DNA of 64,000 nucleotides from NCBI GenBank assembly GCA_964580215.1, contig CAZOJT010000012.1, forward strand, positions 12,428-76,427. The letters are read 5' to 3'. This document shows, piece after piece, positions 58,789-64,000 of this stretch. The notes beneath the pieces are model-generated. The model searched no databases and was not told the DNA's origin. It saw nothing but the letters and a program-made list of their open reading frames with translations. Position numbers and translations under genes: made by a program. The stretch comes from SM23-73-3 sp964580215 (GTDB taxonomy: Bacteria > Zixibacteria > MSB-5A5 > SM1-73). Each line of letters begins with the position of its first letter. Within the stretch, counting starts at the first letter, position 1.

Positions 58789-59160
58789 TGTTGAAAAAGC
58801 CACACTTTGGGGCGGGATAAATTCCCGCCCCTATGGGGAACAATGGCTTATCACTCATAGGGCAGGGCATTTAGCCCTGCCGATATATGGGGAACAATGG
58901 CTTATCACTCATAGGGCAGGGCATTTAGCCCTGCCGATATATGGGGAACAATGGCTTATCACTCATAGGGCAGAGCATTTAGCCCTGCCGATATATGGGG
59001 AACAATGGCTTATCACTCATAGGGCAGAGNNNNNNNNNNNNNNNNNNNNNNNNNNNNNNNNNNNNNNNNNNNNNNNNNNNNNNNNNNNNNNNNNNNNNNN
59101 NNNNNNNNNNNNNNNNNNNNNNNNNNNNNCATTTAGCCCTGCCGATATAGTTTTTCAACG
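58789..59160. mobile_element. MITE-like element, copy 5, with internal 54-bp tandem array
   Basis: Begins TGTTGAAAAA and ends TTTTTCAACG. Inside, a 54-bp unit (ATATGGGGAACAATGG ... GCCCTGCCGAT) is repeated at least four times and runs into the N gap; one end of a unit resumes at 59130. Single point changes (GCAGGG to GCAGAG) mark later units. It suggests amplification of the interior. Confidence 0.75.
59030..59129. other. Scaffold gap of 100 N
   Basis: Exactly 100 N placed within the 54-bp tandem array, so the true copy number is unknown and the assembly probably broke on the repeat. Confidence 0.99.
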
Positions 59161-59196
59161 GTCCCTGAAGGCACCCCCCTTTTTACACCAAAAAAT

Positions 59197-59931
59197 TCAC
59201 TCTTCCACTATCACCCTGATCAATTCCAAAAAGTCTGTCATGCTCGCCTGCACCCCATCTTTGTTCACATCCGAGTTAGCCCTCTGCCGGAAAGAAAATT
59301 TCTGGCTTCCAGCCAGGAAATTAAAGAAAAATATAGCATCCGCAATAGTGTATGCGTATCCATCATCGTTCACATCGCCATACAGAGGATGTCTGATGAG
59401 GACACTTCCATGGATCAACATAAGCTCAGGCGAGGTGATGAAACTGCTGTCGCTTCTTACTAACCTGTTGTCAGCAAAAGGGGTTCCTAAATCTTCAAAA
59501 AAGCTCACCGGCGCCTCTACGTCCAGCAGAAGATCCTGAGAGGTTACGTTCATCCAGATAATACCCAGAGTGTCAGTCCCCGGTGTCAGGGGACCAAGAT
59601 AGGTTGAATCCGGATGATGTCTTCTACCTACAATTCTTACCCTTTCGGGGACTGATGTGTCATAACTGATGCACTGAAAACGATTTAGCAACTCAACTGA
59701 GCTGAAGGTCAACAGTTCCGGGTTAAACTCCAACAGCATATCTATGCCTGCTATGGAATCCACACTGGTCAAGACCATATATAACTCTACGCCTGCCTGT
59801 CCCGGGTCTGCCACAACCTCGTCACTGAGACAGATTGAAAAATCTCCCTGGGCGAAACCGGGAGAAAAAAGCCCTCCCAAATTCAGGATTCCCAAACATA
59901 CTATCATCAAAAGGCTTCTACGTCTGAACAT
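59197..59931 (-). CDS. Secreted cohesin-like protein with dockerin-like C-terminus
   Basis: 244 aa; GAGGGA 8 nt before ATG. Signal peptide (RSLLMIVCLGILNLGGLFSPGFA). The ~140-residue domain (ICLSDEVVADPGQAGVELYMVLTSVDSIAGIDMLLEFNPELLTFSSVEL ... TDTLGIIWMNVTSQD) has the jelly-roll pattern of cohesins (avoidance-of-variation strands, SIAGIDxxLxFxPxLL). A degenerate dockerin-like pair follows (GDVNDDGYAYTIADAIFFFNFLAG, SDVNKDGVQASMTDFLELIRVI). It lies 59 bp after a giant dockerin protein gene on the same strand, so both halves of a possible cohesin-dockerin interaction are co-transcribed. Binding is not shown. Confidence 0.75.
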   Translation of the reverse strand: MFRRRSLLMIVCLGILNLGGLFSPGFAQGDFSICLSDEVVADPGQAGVELYMVLTSVDSIAGIDMLLEFNPELLTFSSVELLNRFQCISYDTSVPERVRIVGRRHHPDSTYLGPLTPGTDTLGIIWMNVTSQDLLLDVEAPVSFFEDLGTPFADNRLVRSDSSFITSPELMLIHGSVLIRHPLYGDVNDDGYAYTIADAIFFFNFLAGSQKFSFRQRANSDVNKDGVQASMTDFLELIRVIVEE

Positions 59932-59990
59932 CTTTTAATCCCTCAATGATGGCGAAGGACAAATCACCCTCCCTAAATCTGAAAATTCGG

Positions 59991-62900
59991 TCATGGACAA
60001 CTTGGAGGAGGACCCCCACGATACAAGTAGCTTGTCAGGTAGAGTATATCTCCCAAGTCAATGATTTCGTCACCATTTACATCTCCTGCCGCCAATGGTT
60101 GGGGAGCCGGTCCGCCTTTGTACAGATAACTAATCAGATATAACACATCTCCTAAATCCACCTCACCATCGCCATTAACATCTCCCGGAATATAGGAAAT
60201 CACATGTAATACCACCAACTGGCTATCAGCTAAAGATCCATCTGAGGCGATAAAGGTCACCTGATAGATCGAATCCTCCTGGGTGCTATCCGGAGCGAAG
60301 CTAAAAGCTCCACCTCCGTTACCGCTGTCCACAAAATCGGAATTTGGAGGGGAACCGACCGCACTCAAGCTGATGCTGGGTCCGTCTGGATCGGTGGCAT
60401 AAACGTGCAATCCGAAGGTATCCCCTACCTCCGGTTCCACGCTATCAGGGAGGGAGACCAATACAGGCGGTTGATTTCCGGCTTCGGTGACGGTTATCTC
60501 CACTACTTCACTATCGACTGCACCAGTGGTATCGGTAGCTTTGAAGGTAACCAAATATTGCCCTGCTTGAGTGTAGGTGGGAGCAAACCAGAATGACCCG
60601 GCACCATTTCCCGAGTCGATCAGGGATGAATTTGGTGGTTCGTTCTCCACACTGAAGGTAAATGGGTCTCCGTCAGGTTCGGTGGCGAAAATTCTGAACG
60701 CCAGAGTATCCCCCTCCATGACGCTTTGTGGTCCTATGGAATCTAAATCTGGAGCTTGAGGCACGTTGGTTATGGTAATAGGAACCTGTTCATAATCAAT
60801 CGAAACCAGATCGGTGACGGAGAAGAACACCGTGTGAACTCCCGTCTGGAAATAGTCAGGAGTGAAAGTAAATGATCCTGCTCCATTGCCGGAATCCACA
60901 AACTCGGCATTATTGGGCAGGGGACCAGCGGTCAGAACCAAGCTGTCGCTGTCCACATCCGTAGCATGCACCCTGAATTGCAGTGTCTCTCCCTCTGCCA
61001 CGGTTTTTGCTCCAATTGAATCTAGGACCGGAGGTTGATCTACATTTACCACCGTGATCTCCACCAACTCACTGTCGAAGGCTGCTTGCGTGTCTTTGGC
61101 AAAGAAGGTAACGTAATAAACCCCCGCCTGAGTCCAGTCCGGATGGAAGAGGAAAGAACCGGCTCCATTTCCTGAATCAACAAAGGTGGCGTTAATTGGG
61201 ACATTCAGGGTGTCCAAGATAATTGAATCCCCATCTGGATCCGTGGCATGTATGCGGAAGCTCAGCACCTGTTCCTCGCCTATCGACTTGGGACCGATGG
61301 AATCTAAAACCGGCGCATGATTTCCCGATTCGATCACGGTTATATGAACAAATTCGGTATCCGCCAAACCTCTGCTTTCGGAGATAAACCACACATCGTA
61401 TGTGGAATCGCCCTGAGTGAAATCGGGAGTGAAGCGGAACCATCCCCGACCATTACTGCTATCCACAAAAGAGGAATTTGTGGGCAGATCCATAGCCTGC
61501 AAACTGGGGATGTCAGCAATAGAGGTGGTGACCACATGAATATCCAGGGTGTCCCCTTCCACTATACTGGTATCATTTATGGGCACTATGTTCGGAGGCT
61601 CAGGAACATCATACACCTGAATCGTCCGGGGAGCATCCCACACGGTATCAGGATAAAGCTCGTCCACCACAAAGGCAGTTACAGTATAAAGATTGGGACC
61701 CGGGTATCCTCCCTGACTGTAATCCGGAGTGAAGATGAACACTCCCACTCCGTTCCCGCTATCTGTGAAGGTGGCGTTATCTGGCAGGGGGACCACATGC
61801 AGACCGGGGAAGGTGCTATCCGGATCGGTACCAATCACCTTGAACATACAGGTTCCCCCCTCGTCCACCTTAAAATATGAAGAATCCGGCTGGACGTTAA
61901 CATCCGGGTGCTGATTCGAGTCTATCACCGTGATCTCCACCAACTCCCAACCCCTCAGAAGTGTATCCACCGAGTCGATAGCCTCAAACAGAGTATAGTA
62001 AACTCCCTGCTCATAGTAGGTGGGGCGGTAAATAAAGGTACCGGTGCCATCACCGTTGTCGGTGAAGGTGGCAGAAGGTGGCAGATCGCTTGCCCGCATG
62101 ATAGGAGTGATGCTATCCGGATCTGAAGCGGTGACCACAAATGTTAACCACTGTCTCTCGATCACCGACTTGGAACCTATGGAGTCCATTACAGGAGGCT
62201 GATTGCCTGCCTCGGTGACCGTTAACTCCACTACCTCACTATCTATCAATTCTCCATCAGATGCCATGAAGACAAGATTATAAATGCCTGATTGCACATA
62301 AACAGGATAAAATTCAAACAGTCCCGTCCCGTTGGCGCTATCGGTGAAGAAAGCTCCTATGGGCAAACTATCTGCGGTGAGAACGGGTATGGTGCTGTCC
62401 GGGTCGGTAGCACTCACCATAAAGATCAGAGCATCCCCCTCCATTACGCTCTGGGGTCCGATGGAATCCAGGACCGGAGCCTGATTGCCCGCCTCCACCA
62501 CCTGGATCAACACCTGCTCATAATCTATAAGCTCTCCGTCGCTGGCGTAGAAGGAGATCTCATATATTGCAGACTGGGTATAATCCGGGGTGAAGAGAAA
62601 TGAGCCGGCGCCATTTCCGGAATCCACAAAGGTGGCATTGGTGGGACGGGGTTCGCTGGTGTAAAGCACCGGGGTGGCGCCATCCGGATCAGTGGCATGC
62701 ACCCTGAATTCTAAAGTATCACCTTCGGTTATCATCTTATACCCGATGTAATCCAAAACCGGAGGTCGATTGGCTCCCTCGGTGACCGTGATCTCCACCA
62801 CCTCGTATCCCGACATAGGTGGGATGCCCTCATCCGTGCAGTAGAAGGTGACCGTATCCACGCCCACCTGTGAATAGTCGGGAATAAAGGTAAATCCTCC

Positions 62901-64000
62901 TATGCCTCCGCCACTATCATTGAAAGTGGCGTTTTCAGGTAAACCCACCACAGTAAGATAAAGAGGACCACCATCCGGATCGGTGGGATCACTACCCACT
63001 ACGCGGATTTCAAGCACTTCTCCTGCCTGAACAGTTTTTGGACCTATGGAGTCGATCTGGGGACTCTGGTTGATATCTACAATCGTAATCACTACTTCCT
63101 CAAGGTCAACCAATGGGGGCGTGGAACTTACGTCTATGGCGGTGAAGGTAACCGTTTCCACACCCGCCTGATAAAAATCGGGATAGAACTTAAACAATCC
63201 ATGCCCATTTCCACTGTCTACAAAGGTAGCATTATCCGGACGATTGGTGGCAGTAAGCATTGGAATGGTACCATCCGGATCATAGGCGGTAACTGTAAAT
63301 ATCAGACTATCATCCTCATTTACCGTCTTGGGCCCGATGGAGTCCAGAACCGGTGGATGGTTAGCCCACTCTGTTACTGTGATCTCCACCACTTCGCTGT
63401 CTGCCAGCAAAGTATCTGAAGCTATGAAAGTCACGTAATACGTTCCGGCTTGACCCGTATCCGGGACAAAGCTAAATGATCCAGCCCCATTCCCCGAATC
63501 CACGAAAACTGCATTCAGAGGAACATCCAGAGTGTCCAGGATAATAGAATCCCCATCTATATCGGTGGCATGTATTCTGAATCTCAAGGTATCCCACTCC
63601 GCCACGCTCATGGGCCCGATTGAATCCAACTCCGGTGAATGATTGCCAAACTCGGTCACCGTTATCTCCACCACCTCACTGTCCATCAGAGAACCATCTA
63701 AGGCTATGAATGTGACATTATATACGCCAGATTGAGTAAAGTCCGGAGTGAAGATAAACGAACCTGCTCCATTGCCAGAATCAACAAAAACAGCATTCAG
63801 GGGAACATTCAAGGTGTCCAGGATGATAGAATCTAAATCTAGATCCGTGGCATGTATCCTGAACTCTAAGGTGTCACCCTCAACCACCGCCTGCGGCTCT
63901 ATCGAATCCAACTCCGGTGCATGATTGCCAAACTCCGTCACTGTTATCTCCACCACCTCACTGTCCGCCAGAGAACCATCTGAAGCGATGAACGTAACAG
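59991..64000 (-). CDS. Giant secreted protein with 13+ Ig/cadherin-like repeats and dockerin, 5' end outside window
   Basis: The frame is open from the right edge to a stop at 59991 (over 1330 codons). Thirteen repeats of ~94 residues are visible, each with (P)PVLDSIGPxxVxEGDTLxFRxxATDPDGD ... NATFVDSGNGAGSFxFxPDYTQxGxYxVTFxASDGxLxDSEVVEITVTE, the pattern of cadherin-like / Ig-fold (He_PIG-like) adhesion modules. Neighbouring repeats are very similar at the DNA level, so recent tandem duplication is likely. The C-terminus is a dockerin pair (GDVNGDGEVDLGDVLYLISYLYKGG, GDVNGDEIIDLGDILYLTSYLYRGG). It probably forms a long surface fibre. No catalytic domain is visible; the N-terminus is missing. 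Confidence 0.88.
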   Translation of the reverse strand, partial: VTFIASDGSLADSEVVEITVTEFGNHAPELDSIEPQAVVEGDTLEFRIHATDLDLDSIILDTLNVPLNAVFVDSGNGAGSFIFTPDFTQSGVYNVTFIALDGSLMDSEVVEITVTEFGNHSPELDSIGPMSVAEWDTLRFRIHATDIDGDSIILDTLDVPLNAVFVDSGNGAGSFSFVPDTGQAGTYYVTFIASDTLLADSEVVEITVTEWANHPPVLDSIGPKTVNEDDSLIFTVTAYDPDGTIPMLTATNRPDNATFVDSGNGHGLFKFYPDFYQAGVETVTFTAIDVSSTPPLVDLEEVVITIVDINQSPQIDSIGPKTVQAGEVLEIRVVGSDPTDPDGGPLYLTVVGLPENATFNDSGGGIGGFTFIPDYSQVGVDTVTFYCTDEGIPPMSGYEVVEITVTEGANRPPVLDYIGYKMITEGDTLEFRVHATDPDGATPVLYTSEPRPTNATFVDSGNGAGSFLFTPDYTQSAIYEISFYASDGELIDYEQVLIQVVEAGNQAPVLDSIGPQSVMEGDALIFMVSATDPDSTIPVLTADSLPIGAFFTDSANGTGLFEFYPVYVQSGIYNLVFMASDGELIDSEVVELTVTEAGNQPPVMDSIGSKSVIERQWLTFVVTASDPDSITPIMRASDLPPSATFTDNGDGTGTFIYRPTYYEQGVYYTLFEAIDSVDTLLRGWELVEITVIDSNQHPDVNVQPDSSYFKVDEGGTCMFKVIGTDPDSTFPGLHVVPLPDNATFTDSGNGVGVFIFTPDYSQGGYPGPNLYTVTAFVVDELYPDTVWDAPRTIQVYDVPEPPNIVPINDTSIVEGDTLDIHVVTTSIADIPSLQAMDLPTNSSFVDSSNGRGWFRFTPDFTQGDSTYDVWFISESRGLADTEFVHITVIESGNHAPVLDSIGPKSIGEEQVLSFRIHATDPDGDSIILDTLNVPINATFVDSGNGAGSFLFHPDWTQAGVYYVTFFAKDTQAAFDSELVEITVVNVDQPPVLDSIGAKTVAEGETLQFRVHATDVDSDSLVLTAGPLPNNAEFVDSGNGAGSFTFTPDYFQTGVHTVFFSVTDLVSIDYEQVPITITNVPQAPDLDSIGPQSVMEGDTLAFRIFATEPDGDPFTFSVENEPPNSSLIDSGNGAGSFWFAPTYTQAGQYLVTFKATDTTGAVDSEVVEITVTEAGNQPPVLVSLPDSVEPEVGDTFGLHVYATDPDGPSISLSAVGSPPNSDFVDSGNGGGAFSFAPDSTQEDSIYQVTFIASDGSLADSQLVVLHVISYIPGDVNGDGEVDLGDVLYLISYLYKGGPAPQPLAAGDVNGDEIIDLGDILYLTSYLYRGGPPPSCP

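Noticed and set aside
58832..59029. CRISPR-like array
   Set aside because: The 54-bp units are contiguous with no unique spacers; it is a tandem repeat inside a MITE-like element.
61317..61880. 187-codon plus-strand frame
   Set aside because: Antisense to the Ig-like repeat array; the repeats produce recurrent shadow frames.

Overview
The window looks like a contig from an uncultivated bacterium of the FCB group (Zixibacteria, TA06 or WOR-3-like). This is an inference from its secretome. Many secreted proteins end either in a type A sorting / FlgD-like domain (YPNPFN, ...GIYFYQL...KKMVL-K) or in paired dockerin-like calcium loops (GDVNGDG..DLGDVLYLI.YLYKGG). Most genes are on the minus strand. 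I see no rRNA, tRNA or CRISPR. A 100-N scaffold gap lies at 59030-59129.

Layout. 1-3685: 5' part of a gingipain-like C25 protease (3' end outside the window). 3774-7435: tolQ/tolR/TonB-like operon ending in an FG-GAP beta-propeller protein. 8103-10082: orphan histidine kinase. 10500-10786: two pseudogene fragments fused at a 6-bp microhomology. 10976-12986: second exbD/exbB/tonB set, with tonB frameshifted. 13260-22368: one long minus-strand module: ECF sigma factor, TolC, MacA, MacB, zf-HC2 anti-sigma, Spy/CpxP-like protein, DUF5659-like protein, a Spy-like four-repeat protein with a sorting domain, and two lipoproteins. 22547-30022: ThiD2-like protein, RelE/AbrB toxin-antitoxin pair, gcvT, uvrA, hflX. 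30378-36263: 1961-aa repeat protein with dockerin. 37674-41358: PqqD/M50/HlyD fusion and TPR protein. 41436-44772: subtilase with dockerin and a sorting-domain protein. 45483-47066: RNase H-like protein and holA. 47441-51554: second ECF sigma / anti-sigma / VIT-vWA operon. 52239-58149: two secreted proteins. 59197-64000: a cohesin-like protein downstream of a giant 13-repeat dockerin protein.

How genes work together. The 13-22 kb module reads as an envelope-stress regulon. Two internal promoters share the spaced motif CCGCAAGTT-N13-GTGTC, one before tolC and one before the anti-sigma gene, and a weaker version precedes the sigma gene itself. The products are a tripartite efflux pump, the anti-sigma factor and Spy-like periplasmic proteins.

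The intergenic DNA is crowded with structured repeats: a MITE-like family with TGTTGAAAAA ends, double-hairpin elements, heptanucleotide tandem repeats just after stop codons, and short palindromic micro-inserts that sit in the loops of other hairpins. Related short motifs also occur inside coding sequences, at protein linkers. I consider this repeat behaviour and the ECF module the most unusual parts of the window.
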